Shown one piece after another: positions 31,933-41,396 of a stretch of DNA of 64,000 bases. A program made the translations under genes and the position numbers. Origin of the DNA: Opitutia bacterium (GTDB lineage Bacteria; Verrucomicrobiota; Verrucomicrobiia; Opitutales; Seribacteraceae); the NCBI GenBank assembly GCA_002722545.1, contig PBMI01000067.1:1-64000 (forward strand), in the 5' to 3' direction. The notes beneath the pieces were generated by a model. It worked only from the letters and a program-made list of their open reading frames with translations. It did no database searches and had not been told where the DNA came from. How positions within the stretch are numbered: the first letter of the stretch is position 1; every line of letters begins with the position of its first letter.

Positions 31933-32310
31933 TTAAGCGTTCCTTCTGGAATAGAAAAGACAGAACCTAATCAAAAGACTCAACAAGTAGGGAGAGCAAA
32001 GGAACAAAAGCCTGACAATAGGCCTCACAAAGCCATCATTCGCAAGAAAATACACCTTGGACTCCGCCCAAGTTCGCAAGTGCATTCCAGAGAAGTACTC
32101 CAAACCGAGCGCTTGACCTAAAAAATAAACCATCAACGGCCAAATAGTAAACCCGGTGGTAAGAAAGAACAAGGCAAACCAAAGCTCTTTGCTCCAGTCA
32201 GTTATTTCGTTTTTTATCACTTCGTGTCCTTGCATAAAAATTGTCTTTATATCAGTATTCATAGCAAGATATTTAACTTTTCCCAATTCCCAATTTACTA
32301 ATGAAAACAA
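31933..32310 (-). CDS. Hypothetical membrane protein
   Basis: Two to three hydrophobic segments (LWFALFFLTTGFTIWPLMVYFLGQALGL, PIVRLLFLCSPYLLSLLIRFCLFY); no family recognised. Confidence 0.45.
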   Translation of the reverse strand: MFSLVNWELGKVKYLAMNTDIKTIFMQGHEVIKNEITDWSKELWFALFFLTTGFTIWPLMVYFLGQALGLEYFSGMHLRTWAESKVYFLANDGFVRPIVRLLFLCSPYLLSLLIRFCLFYSRRNA

Positions 32311-33722
32311 TCTTGACTGTGCCCTTTTCGTTTTTCCTCCTTATCTCTTCGGCGACTGCAAAAGATGATTCTCCCCAAAACGTATTCAAAGACCTAATCA
32401 GACCGGTCTTGGATGCAAAATGCGTACAGTGTCATGGAGCGGACAAGGACAAGGGCAAGCTCCGCATGCATACCAATGAAACTCTGCTCAAAGGAGGCCG
32501 AGGGGTCGGGAGCGATATCGTAATCAAGGGCGAAGCAGACGACAGCGAACTGATCTACCGCATCACGTTACCCAAGGATGATGAAGAAGCAATGCCCCCC
32601 TTTGAGGACAAGGAGCATTACAACCCCGTGAGCCCACAAGAACTTGAGGTGATGAAAGCATGGATTAAATTAGGCGCTTCTTTCGATTTGCTTCTAACGG
32701 ACCTCGACGAATCGAGCCGCAAAGCAGCCGATCACGTTTTAAAGAACATGCCCAAAAAGATCCTCTCGCTCACAGCCAAATTACAACCGCAACTCCCTGA
32801 AGTTCCTGAGGCCGACCCGAAAGCTCTAGCTGCCCTTAAAAAAGCCGGCCTACTCGCTTTACCCATTGCCCAAAACACCAATGCCATTTACGTGAATGCA
32901 TCGTATGCCGGTAAATCTTTTGATGATAAGAAACTTCAATTGCTCAACCCTCTCGCCAAGCAATTACTTTGGCTTAATCTTGCCCGAACCGGAGTAACCG
33001 ACAAAGGAATTCAATCCCTTGGCAAATTAACCATGCTTACCCGGCTACACTTGGAAAACACCTCCATCACGGATTCAGCTTCGGCTCATCTTTCCAAGCT
33101 CAAGAGCTTGGAATACCTCAACCTCTACGGGACTAACGTTTCCGATGCATCAGTAGGCAATCTCACAAAGCTCCCTAAACTCTCCAAAGTCTTTCTTTGG
33201 CAAACTAAGTTTACCCAAAAAGGCGCGGACTCCCTTAAGAAAAGCTTTGCTGACGTCGGAAGGTACAATTCATTAAGCGCCGAGCAGAATAAGCTCCAGG
33301 CTTCCCTCGACCAAATTACGAAAAATGAGAATGCCAAGATGGCAAAACTCAAGGAAAAAAAGACAAACCTGAGCAAGCAAACCTCCGACGAAAAGCCCAT
33401 CAACGCCAAATGCCCCGTATCGAATAAAGATTTGGACGAAACCAAGAACTCCACTTTCGAAGGTCGAAAAATTGGTTTTTGCTGCGACAAATGCAAGGGC
33501 AAATTCGATGCGAATCCTGAGTCATTCAGGGCTAAAATCAAGAATTTCAAGCCCTCTGAAAATTTCGCCAAGGCCGATGAAGAGTTCAAGAAACAAGAAC
33601 GCGAATCATCAACCAAGAGGGACGAAGCCCAAACCAAAGTGAACAAAGTATCCGGAGAGCTGAGGAAACTTGGTCCGGAAGTGAATATGGGATGGAAGCA
33701 ACCCTTGGCCGACAAAAAGTAG
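32301..33722 (+). CDS. Secreted Planctomycete-type cytochrome c domain protein with LRR region and C-terminal YHS-like domain
   Basis: Signal peptide; VLDAKCVQCHGADKDKGKLRMHT (CxxCH); LRR-like LEYLNLYGTNVSDASVGNLTKL; CPVSNKDLDETKNSTFEGRKIGFCCDKCKGKFDANPESF. Confidence 0.85.
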   Translation: MKTILTVPFSFFLLISSATAKDDSPQNVFKDLIRPVLDAKCVQCHGADKDKGKLRMHTNETLLKGGRGVGSDIVIKGEADDSELIYRITLPKDDEEAMPPFEDKEHYNPVSPQELEVMKAWIKLGASFDLLLTDLDESSRKAADHVLKNMPKKILSLTAKLQPQLPEVPEADPKALAALKKAGLLALPIAQNTNAIYVNASYAGKSFDDKKLQLLNPLAKQLLWLNLARTGVTDKGIQSLGKLTMLTRLHLENTSITDSASAHLSKLKSLEYLNLYGTNVSDASVGNLTKLPKLSKVFLWQTKFTQKGADSLKKSFADVGRYNSLSAEQNKLQASLDQITKNENAKMAKLKEKKTNLSKQTSDEKPINAKCPVSNKDLDETKNSTFEGRKIGFCCDKCKGKFDANPESFRAKIKNFKPSENFAKADEEFKKQERESSTKRDEAQTKVNKVSGELRKLGPEVNMGWKQPLADKK

Positions 33723-33798
33723 TCTTCACGGTATTAACATCGGGATAGGTCCTGGTAAATTCGCAGGATAGGCTTCCCTTCTTTTGACGAGGCCTCTC

Positions 33799-34683
33799 TT
33801 ATCGGGGTCCGAGAGCAGCCCTTTCTTTATTGCCTCCTTTGCATAAAAGTACAGATACGATGATCAGTGCGCTTCCAATGCCCAAACGAACCATCATTGA
33901 AGTGGAAATATCTTCGATCTCTCTAAAAACAAAAAGGGAAACTAAAACTGCGAGAGGAACCACCGCGTTATTGAACGCGGCAAGGGTTCCCGGGTTACTA
34001 AGAGACGCACCCTTGTTCCACAGAAAGAAGCCGATCCCGGAAGCAACGATACCCAAGTAGAGGATTGAAAGCCATTGGGATGGTTCAGTCGGCAGGTCGG
34101 TCCAATCACTGAAGAACAGACTAAACTGCAGAGCAGTTAGAGCCCCTCCCGCTGCCAACAGAGTGAAAACCTCACGATCCCTCACGGTCTCGTTCCCACG
34201 CTTCCAATCGCGGTATGCGATCTGTCCATAAGCAAAGGAAAGACCCGCAAGTTGCATGAGTCCAAAACCGATCCAAAAATCCCCGCTCGGAACCGTTTTG
34301 GCTTTCAGGCATGCTGCACCCAGAAACGAGATGATGGCCGCCATGAAAAATTTTGGTGAAAATTTTCTTCGCCGAATATCATGGACAAGGACCACGTAAA
34401 CCGGAGTTGAGATCGAGAAAAGAGCAACCAGATGAGAGGGCAGGTATTGGAAAGCCTTCATGTAAAAGGAATACATGAGACCAAATTGGATGGCTCCATA
34501 AGTCATCAGTTTCCCGCAGTCCTTTTTGCCCATTGCCTTGGTGCGAAGGAAGGGGAGAAAGAGCAAAGTCGCACAGCATAGTCTAAAAGTGGCGACGAAG
34601 AATGAATCAACCCCGACAAGGGATTTTCCGATCAGACCAAACGAAAAAGCCCAAAGCAGGGATGTCGCCGCAAGGTAGGACAT
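33799..34683 (-). CDS. EamA/DMT family transporter
   Basis: Multiple TM helices in two EamA-like repeats; LYLGIVASGIGFFLWNKGASLSNPGTLAAFNNAVVPLAVLVS. Confidence 0.85.
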   Translation of the reverse strand: MSYLAATSLLWAFSFGLIGKSLVGVDSFFVATFRLCCATLLFLPFLRTKAMGKKDCGKLMTYGAIQFGLMYSFYMKAFQYLPSHLVALFSISTPVYVVLVHDIRRRKFSPKFFMAAIISFLGAACLKAKTVPSGDFWIGFGLMQLAGLSFAYGQIAYRDWKRGNETVRDREVFTLLAAGGALTALQFSLFFSDWTDLPTEPSQWLSILYLGIVASGIGFFLWNKGASLSNPGTLAAFNNAVVPLAVLVSLFVFREIEDISTSMMVRLGIGSALIIVSVLLCKGGNKERAALGPR

Positions 34684-34725
34684 GGCACCTAGTCTGTCTC
34701 GACAGAAGAAAAAGCGAAAGGACTT

Positions 34726-36609
34726 TTACCAGCTGTAAGTCGCACCCATGGAGAACTGATCTCCACGCCCTGGGGTACCAGGAATATCTTGAAAGTCTTC
34801 ATCCCAAGGTTTGTCAAACGCTACAAAAACTTCCAATTCATCCATTCTGGCAGGATAATAACTAGCGGCCAAATGACTGTACATTGAACTGTTTGAGCCT
34901 TTACGGAGGAGATTGGCCCGTTGATCACGCCATTCATTATCTACACGTATCTGCAAGAGGTCGTTCGGGTTGAGGATAAAACCCAAGGTCAAACGATGCT
35001 CAGGAAAATTAAGTGCATAAAAACTTCCGTCGACTAAGGAATTGCCGTAATCCTCGTTCTTACGAAGGAAGGAATAGCTGGCAATACCTTCGAGATTCTC
35101 CATTTGGCGACTAACAATAAATTCAAGCCCATAAGTTTCGATGTCAACATTCTCTGCTGACCGTGCTCCGGTGCCCGTATAGGTCCAGTCAACCAAATCG
35201 TCTGTCCAACGATAGAAAACCGCCCCTTCCAGGCTCCATTTCGTGCGTTGAAGGGCATGACCGAATTCTAAATTCCGGGTCACCTCGCGAGAGAGGTCGT
35301 GATTGCTTCGGAATAGACCTTTTGTTTCGTTTCCTCCTTCGGCACTATAGCCTACCACTTGGGTAGTTTCCACATAAGAGAGATAAGTGCTCTCCGAGTT
35401 GCCTAAGCCATCCTCGGTAAGCCAAGTCAAGCGAGCGATGGGAGAGACTTTCGACCCATCTCGGTTCGTGTCGTCTAAGGAAGCTCCAACTCTCAACAGG
35501 AGGCTCTTTTTGTCACTCAGTTCTCTACGGAATTGTGGAAGAAGGCTCAGCTTAAAGTAGGTGCGATTAGTGAAATTACCCTGCTCGAGAGAACTCGATT
35601 CGATTTTATCACGGGCTATTTGCATACCATAATTAATCCCAAAACCATCTTTGATCTCATGGAGACCAGCAAGAGCTAATGAAGTAACATCAGTTTCATG
35701 GACGAATCTATTGTCGGGGAGCAAGCGGTTGAACTGATAATGGTCATTATTCCTTCGGAAGTAGGCGGTTGCCTCCCAGTTACTGCCCTCGCCGTAGGAC
35801 TGTTGGTGATTAGCCAAAAAGAGTTGAGTTCTAACACTCTCGGTCTCGTATGGATCGTAGGCTGTGTAAAGATCGCCGGTGTACATACCGTAAAGGCCGA
35901 AAAACTTATCCTGGTAACCTGCAAACAAGTCAGTTTGTGAATTTGGACCGATCAATTGAATACGCCCAGTAGTGCGATCGAAATCATGGTCGCTGTAGGG
36001 AATTGTGCCATCACTTTCAGAACGTGAGGTTTCGATTTCCACCCCCCACGTCCAATCTTCTGATTCACCAGAGTGGCCCGTCCATGCGTTGTGAAACCGT
36101 TGGAAATTGAGATCGTGATCACCTCCACCAATTGTAACGCTACCACCATGCGTCATCTTACTCCAACTATAGCCGACGGTCCCAACGCTACTATTAAATC
36201 CGCTCAATGCGTTATCCGCCCCTGTGTATATGATGGGTTCGCTTAACATTTCCGGTGCAATTGGTATTTCAGTTGAGTAATGTCCCGTCTGAGGGTCGAG
36301 GAGCGTCGCAGCCCCGACTTGAATGCCTGTATTCTCGAAAATTCCTCCTCGAATACTAAGGTCTCCTTGAGCTTCGGTCATACTGCGGGACTGCATGTCG
36401 ACCCTCGGGTCGAAATCCAAATTCGAAATCGGTGACTCGTAAGTAGTTACAGGCCTTTGATTTGCTGTCTTTTGACCTTTTACCGTCAGGGCGGGAAGTT
36501 CATCGCGTACCTGTTTTCCAGAATTTTTTGGAAACCCATCTTGAGAGAAACCTAAAGAGTTAACAAGAAGAGCTAGTATCGTTAGAAAGGAGGATTGTTT
36601 TGGGGTCAT
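34726..36609 (-). CDS. TonB-dependent receptor-like outer membrane protein
   Basis: Signal peptide; plug-like GDLSIRGGIFENTGIQVGAATLLDPQTGHYSTEIPI; many beta-strand repeats; C-terminal aromatic residue (YSW); start set to ATG 36609. Confidence 0.82.
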   Translation of the reverse strand: MTPKQSSFLTILALLVNSLGFSQDGFPKNSGKQVRDELPALTVKGQKTANQRPVTTYESPISNLDFDPRVDMQSRSMTEAQGDLSIRGGIFENTGIQVGAATLLDPQTGHYSTEIPIAPEMLSEPIIYTGADNALSGFNSSVGTVGYSWSKMTHGGSVTIGGGDHDLNFQRFHNAWTGHSGESEDWTWGVEIETSRSESDGTIPYSDHDFDRTTGRIQLIGPNSQTDLFAGYQDKFFGLYGMYTGDLYTAYDPYETESVRTQLFLANHQQSYGEGSNWEATAYFRRNNDHYQFNRLLPDNRFVHETDVTSLALAGLHEIKDGFGINYGMQIARDKIESSSLEQGNFTNRTYFKLSLLPQFRRELSDKKSLLLRVGASLDDTNRDGSKVSPIARLTWLTEDGLGNSESTYLSYVETTQVVGYSAEGGNETKGLFRSNHDLSREVTRNLEFGHALQRTKWSLEGAVFYRWTDDLVDWTYTGTGARSAENVDIETYGLEFIVSRQMENLEGIASYSFLRKNEDYGNSLVDGSFYALNFPEHRLTLGFILNPNDLLQIRVDNEWRDQRANLLRKGSNSSMYSHLAASYYPARMDELEVFVAFDKPWDEDFQDIPGTPGRGDQFSMGATYSW

Positions 36610-36648
36610 CCAATCACATAAAACATGTCCATGAACGCTAATCAATCG

Positions 36649-36666
36649 TTAACTGATTTCAGTTAA
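36649..36666. promoter_or_regulatory. Inverted repeat upstream of the TonB-dependent receptor (candidate operator)
   Basis: TTAACTG-attt-CAGTTAA, perfect 7-bp arms about 40 bp upstream of the ATG at 36609, followed by another TTAAC. Confidence 0.4.
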
Positions 36667-36761
36667 AAAATTAACAATTTAGCAAACGAGGTATATTTTA
36701 AATGCTTGAGATCAGTTCGGGCTAAGGTGATTGTTTTTGTTGTGCTAACCGAGATCAAAAA

Positions 36762-37256
36762 GTGACAACCCTAACGGAAGAAATCTTTCTCGCCGGCGGT
36801 TGTCTTTGGGGAGTCCAGGAGTTCGTTCGCCACCTGCCGGGTGTCATTTCCACAGAAGCCGGAAGGGCCAATGGTGCAAGCGACACCACTCAAGGAGAAT
36901 ACGATGGCTATACTGAATGCGTTCGTACCTTGTTTGATCCTGAAGTGGTTTCGATTGCCCAATTGATGGAATACTTTTTTGAAATTATCGACCCTTACAG
37001 TCTCAACAAGCAAGGACCTGACGAGGGAGAAAAATACCGTACCGGGGTCTACAGTCGGGCTCAATCTCACCTGTCTACCGCAAACCGTTTTATTGAACAA
37101 AGAAAAGACGCCGACCGCATAGTCGTTGAAGTATTGCCTTTAACAAACTACCTAAGAAGTGACGATGAACATCAGGATCGATTGACTCTTTATCCGGATG
37201 AAGACTGCCACATTGCTCCCGAACTTCTTCATAAATACAAAAAAAATCCTAAATAG
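36762..37256 (+). CDS. Second MsrA-family peptide-methionine sulfoxide reductase
   Basis: FLAGGCLWGVQEFVRHLPGV; IDPYSLNKQGPDEGEKYRTGVYS; DEHQDRLTLYP; GTG start, no signal peptide. Confidence 0.85.
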   Translation: MTTLTEEIFLAGGCLWGVQEFVRHLPGVISTEAGRANGASDTTQGEYDGYTECVRTLFDPEVVSIAQLMEYFFEIIDPYSLNKQGPDEGEKYRTGVYSRAQSHLSTANRFIEQRKDADRIVVEVLPLTNYLRSDDEHQDRLTLYPDEDCHIAPELLHKYKKNPK

Positions 37257-37304
37257 AGCCTTGGGGAGGAATATTCGGTTGCCTAATTCATTAAGTTCAA
37301 AAAG

Positions 37305-37883
37305 GTGGATGAAATGAATTCCACGGACCAAGAAGTCACATCAATATTCAAGGAAACCCACGCACTCCTGACCGGTCATTTCGTTCTACGTTCCGGTCTG
37401 AGAAGTGGTCATTTTTTCCAATGCGCTCAAGTATGTCAGCATTTGGACAAAGTGACGCGGTTGGCCGAATTATTAGTTGCTAAAATCGAACACCTCAAAC
37501 CCACCACCATCGTTTCACCGGCAATGGGAGGGTTGGTCATAGGCCAAGAAGTTGCCCGTCAAATGAAATGCCGCTATTTGTTTTTGGAAAAAGAAGAAGA
37601 CCTTCTCGTAATGAGGAGAAACTTCGAACTTAGCCCGGAAGATCGCGTACTCATCGTCGAGGACGTGGTCACTCGAGGAGGTCGTGTCCAAGAAGCTTTG
37701 GCCATTGTCAGGAAATATCCTTCGATTCTTTGCGGGGTTGCCTGCCTAGTGGACCGCAGTAAGGGTGACTTGGATTTCCAAACACCCTTTCAGCCTCTGC
37801 TCAAGATGAACTTTCCCACTTACTCGCCGGATGATTTACCGGATGAGTTGCAAAACATACCTCCGGTCAAACCTGGCAGTTGA
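37305..37883 (+). CDS. pyrE: Orotate phosphoribosyltransferase
   Basis: GHFVLRSGLRSGHFFQCAQV; PRPP motif VLIVEDVVTRGGRVQEAL; possible ATG at 37314. Confidence 0.9.
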   Translation: MDEMNSTDQEVTSIFKETHALLTGHFVLRSGLRSGHFFQCAQVCQHLDKVTRLAELLVAKIEHLKPTTIVSPAMGGLVIGQEVARQMKCRYLFLEKEEDLLVMRRNFELSPEDRVLIVEDVVTRGGRVQEALAIVRKYPSILCGVACLVDRSKGDLDFQTPFQPLLKMNFPTYSPDDLPDELQNIPPVKPGS

Positions 37884-37902
37884 GGCTTGAATTCAATACG
37901 GT

Positions 37903-39318
37903 TCAAGGAACCCGATAGGCCAAATAGGTAAACTTACCGCGGTACCAAATATAAAACCGGTTGATTCCCTGTTTGAGACGGTACTCGGCTTCCGGAACAG
38001 TTGAAACTGGGTACCCATTGATTTCAACAAGAACAACGCCCTCTTTGAACGTCTGCGTCTTTCCCGTGGATTTGGTTACCACGATCCCACGGACGGTGGG
38101 TGGAACCTCGAATTCGTTGCGTTTGGCTGGACTCAATGGTTCCAGTAAAATACCAGGAATCGGTGATGCCGAAGAATCCTCGCGCAAATCCAAGGTAACG
38201 TAAAAATCCAATTCCCTCCCGTTGCGCAAAGCTTTCACGAGCATACGCGTGCCCGGTTGGGTTTGTGAAATCGCCACCCGGAGTTGATTAACGGAGGCAA
38301 CCGACTTGTCTCCCGCTTTCACGATAACGTCACGGGGTTGGAGACCTGCCTGTTCTGCTGGGCTGTTTGGTTCAACACTATCTATTATAGCTCCCTGAAC
38401 GGTTGGGCTTTCTTCCAGGCTAACTCCAAGAAAGCCTCTTTTCAAGCCACCCCCTCTGACGAGATCGCTCAAGACCTTTTTAACGATGTTAACGGGAATG
38501 GCCAAGCCAATGCCTATGCTTGCTCCCGTCTGCGAAATGATCGCCGTGTTAATTCCGATCAGGCGACCTTTGGCATCCAATAATGCGCCTCCTGAATTAC
38601 CTCGGTTGATGGCGGCATCCGTTTGAATGAAATTTTCATAGCCTCCTTCCTCCAAAACGCCCAATTCGGATTTCTTGGTCGCTGAAATGATACCCATTGT
38701 CACCGTCATTCCGATACCCAATGGATTTCCCACTGCAAAAACGACGTCACCCACTTCCATGAAGTCACTGTTGGCTAAAGTAACGTGAGGAAGAGGATCC
38801 GTTGAATCGATCTTCAGAACTGCGACGTCGGTCGATCGATCGAACCCAATGATCTTGGCCTCGTATTCTTTCTTGTTTGATAATTTCACCGTTACCTCCT
38901 CGACTGGTTTTCCTGTCCGAGGATCGGTTATCACATGTGCGTTGGTAACGGTATGACCTTGTGGCGTGACAATCACCCCTGACCCGATTCCCGCGGGAAC
39001 TCTTTCTTCTTCAACCCGCGGTTGGTTGACACGAGGCAATCCATAGTAACGCCGAAGAAAATCTTCGAGGGGATCTGTTCCACCGGGATATAATCGACGG
39101 ACGACCTGCTTGGTAGTAACAGCCACCACTGCGGGTGTAGATTTCTTCAATATTTTAGAGTAACTGACAATCGGACTCGATTGGCTGCGATCGAGCTTTG
39201 TTTCGTCATAGCGCGGACTAAAACCTTTGATAGGTGAAGTCTTTGCCGAAAGCCCATTGCACAAAATCATCAATATCAAGAAGGCCGAACTTTTTCTCAA
39301 TTGATTCATCACTTGCAA
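37903..39318 (-). CDS. HtrA/DegP-like trypsin-like serine protease with PDZ domains
   Basis: Triad contexts VTNAHVI, STDVAVLKID, RGNSGGALLD; PDZ LEESPTVQGAIIDSVEPNSPAEQAGLQPRDVIV. Confidence 0.92.
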   Translation of the reverse strand: MQVMNQLRKSSAFLILMILCNGLSAKTSPIKGFSPRYDETKLDRSQSSPIVSYSKILKKSTPAVVAVTTKQVVRRLYPGGTDPLEDFLRRYYGLPRVNQPRVEEERVPAGIGSGVIVTPQGHTVTNAHVITDPRTGKPVEEVTVKLSNKKEYEAKIIGFDRSTDVAVLKIDSTDPLPHVTLANSDFMEVGDVVFAVGNPLGIGMTVTMGIISATKKSELGVLEEGGYENFIQTDAAINRGNSGGALLDAKGRLIGINTAIISQTGASIGIGLAIPVNIVKKVLSDLVRGGGLKRGFLGVSLEESPTVQGAIIDSVEPNSPAEQAGLQPRDVIVKAGDKSVASVNQLRVAISQTQPGTRMLVKALRNGRELDFYVTLDLREDSSASPIPGILLEPLSPAKRNEFEVPPTVRGIVVTKSTGKTQTFKEGVVLVEINGYPVSTVPEAEYRLKQGINRFYIWYRGKFTYLAYRVP

Positions 39319-39374
39319 AGGCGTTCCAAGGGATGCCTATTGTCTAGAAACCATCGGATTTTCGTTCATTGTCT

Positions 39375-40325
39375 TCAAAACCCCTTGACTTGGAATAAGT
39401 TGGAAATACTGCTGTTGGTATGCGTGCGGCGGATAGCCTCTCCCAACAATGGGGCTACGCTCAGCCTACGGATGGGAAGACCTTCGACCTCCATATCCAC
39501 GGTGTTCGTGGTAATAAGCTCGTCTAGAAACCCCTGATTGAGTCTGTCTACTCCAGTATCATTGAGAACACAATGGCTCACCAAAGCACTGACTTTCTGA
39601 GCTCCTCTCTCCTTCAAAAGATTGGCCGCCGCCGAGAGAGTACCCGCTGTCTCGGTCATGTCGTCCACGAGCAGAATCTCTCTGCCCTCGACCTCTCCAA
39701 CCAAGTTCATGGCCTCAACGGTAGAAGCACCGGTCCTTCGCTTTGCCACAAAACCAAGGGGGCAACCCAAAACATCCGAATAAGCACTTGCCATTTTCAT
39801 TCCACCCACGTCGGGAGAAAAGATCGTCATGTTTTCGGGATCCTTGTTTTTTAAGTCCTCAAAGAATACCGGAGATGCGTACAAGTGGTCGACAGGGATA
39901 TCGAAAAATCCTTGGATTTGTTGAGCATGCAGATCCATCGTTAGGATCCGGTTAGCACCCGCCGCAACCAAAAGGTTTGCCACAAGTTTGGAGGTAATGG
40001 GCACGCGTGGCTGGTCTTTTCGATCCTGCCGGGCATAGCCAAAAAATGGTAGGACTGCGGTCACACGGGCAGCAGAGGCTCTTTTGGCTGCATCAATCAT
40101 GATGAGCAACTCCATCATGTGCTGATTGGCCGGAGGAGACGTCGACTGTATGAGGAAAACATCGGTTCCCCTAATGTTTTCGTTGAACCTCACGAAACTT
40201 TCACTGTCCGGAAACGTCGTAACCAATGCATCCCCTATGGGAACTTCCAAGTATTGACAAATTTCTCTAGCCAGTGGAGTGTTCGAATTACCGCTAAAAA
40301 TCTTTAGGTCCGTTTCCTCCTGCAT
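39375..40325 (-). CDS. prs: Ribose-phosphate pyrophosphokinase
   Basis: FSGNSNTPLAREICQYL; GYARQDRKDQPRVPITSKLVANLL; ILLVDDMTETAGTL. Confidence 0.94.
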   Translation of the reverse strand: MQEETDLKIFSGNSNTPLAREICQYLEVPIGDALVTTFPDSESFVRFNENIRGTDVFLIQSTSPPANQHMMELLIMIDAAKRASAARVTAVLPFFGYARQDRKDQPRVPITSKLVANLLVAAGANRILTMDLHAQQIQGFFDIPVDHLYASPVFFEDLKNKDPENMTIFSPDVGGMKMASAYSDVLGCPLGFVAKRRTGASTVEAMNLVGEVEGREILLVDDMTETAGTLSAAANLLKERGAQKVSALVSHCVLNDTGVDRLNQGFLDELITTNTVDMEVEGLPIRRLSVAPLLGEAIRRTHTNSSISNLFQVKGF

Positions 40326-40334
40326 AACCAAGGT

Positions 40335-41366
40335 TTACTTGTTGCCCGACTCTTCCGCAAACCTATTGAACAACTCGGGTAATTTTCTTTGTAGAACCGA
40401 AATTCTCTGGGCCAACTGAAAGGGCAGGGCAGGGTTACCCTTGAGAAACGCACCTGGCTCGACATCCTTGGTTATACCAGCCTGACCCGCAATCTTTGCA
40501 CCTTTTCCAATTTTGAGATGACCGGCAAAACCTGCCTGCCCTCCGACAACGACATGGTCCTCAAACTCAACGCTGCCACTAATACCCACCTGCGCGACAA
40601 TCAAACAACCCTTGCCGATTTTGACGTTGTGACCGATCTGCACCAAGTTGTCGATTTTGGTGCCCGCTCCAATTCGAGTCTCATCGAAACGGGCCCGATC
40701 AATGCACGAATTAGCCCCAATCTCGACGTCTTCCTCGACCACTACGACGCCTAAGTGAGGTACTTTCTCATGACTTTCGCCGACTTGCTCGAATCCGTAG
40801 CCTTCCGAGCCGATGACCACACCTGCATTCAAGATTACCCGACTCCCGATCAAGCACCTTGATAGGATCTTGACCCCGGGATGAATTCTGCAGGATTCCC
40901 CAATCCTGACATGGTCCCCCAAGTGGCAATGAGAGCCGATTTCCGAATTAGGCCCAATGGTTGCCTGACTTCCCACAAAAGAAAAAGCACCGATAAAAAC
41001 CCCATCTGCAATTCTTGCGTCCGGGTGAACGTAGGCGGTTTCATGAATCCCGGGGGCGGGGGCAGGATAAATTCTTTTCTCCAGCAAACGACAAATTTCG
41101 GCCAACCCTCGTGAGGGTTCCTTCATTCTGATAAAAAGCTGGTTTTCTTTGGGCTCTCCAACATAACCCTCGGGTAGCAAAACCACGGAAGCCAAGGTCA
41201 AGGGAACCTGAGATTTGTATTTTGAATTTCCAAGGAATGAAAGGTCTTCCGCCCTTGCCGTATCCAAGGATGAAATACCCTTGATTTCGGTTACCGACGT
41301 GCCGCCATTGACCGCTACGCCAGGAAGAAGGGGGAGAATCTCTTCAAGGGTCAGGCTTACGTTCAT
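40335..41366 (-). CDS. lpxD: UDP-3-O-(3-hydroxymyristoyl)glucosamine N-acyltransferase
   Basis: Hexapeptide repeats; GSEGYGFEQVGESHEKVPHLGVVVVEEDVEIGANSCIDRARFDETRIGAGTKIDNLVQIGHNVKIG. Confidence 0.93.
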   Translation of the reverse strand: MNVSLTLEEILPLLPGVAVNGGTSVTEIKGISSLDTARAEDLSFLGNSKYKSQVPLTLASVVLLPEGYVGEPKENQLFIRMKEPSRGLAEICRLLEKRIYPAPAPGIHETAYVHPDARIADGVFIGAFSFVGSQATIGPNSEIGSHCHLGDHVRIGESCRIHPGVKILSRCLIGSRVILNAGVVIGSEGYGFEQVGESHEKVPHLGVVVVEEDVEIGANSCIDRARFDETRIGAGTKIDNLVQIGHNVKIGKGCLIVAQVGISGSVEFEDHVVVGGQAGFAGHLKIGKGAKIAGQAGITKDVEPGAFLKGNPALPFQLAQRISVLQRKLPELFNRFAEESGNK

Positions 41367-41396
41367 TGATTCCCCCAAAAAAACCGTCCGAGCAAT

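Noticed and set aside
33125-33715. 196-aa minus-strand ORF opposite the cytochrome-LRR-YHS gene
   Set aside because: Antisense shadow; Phe/Leu/Ser-rich translation with no domain.
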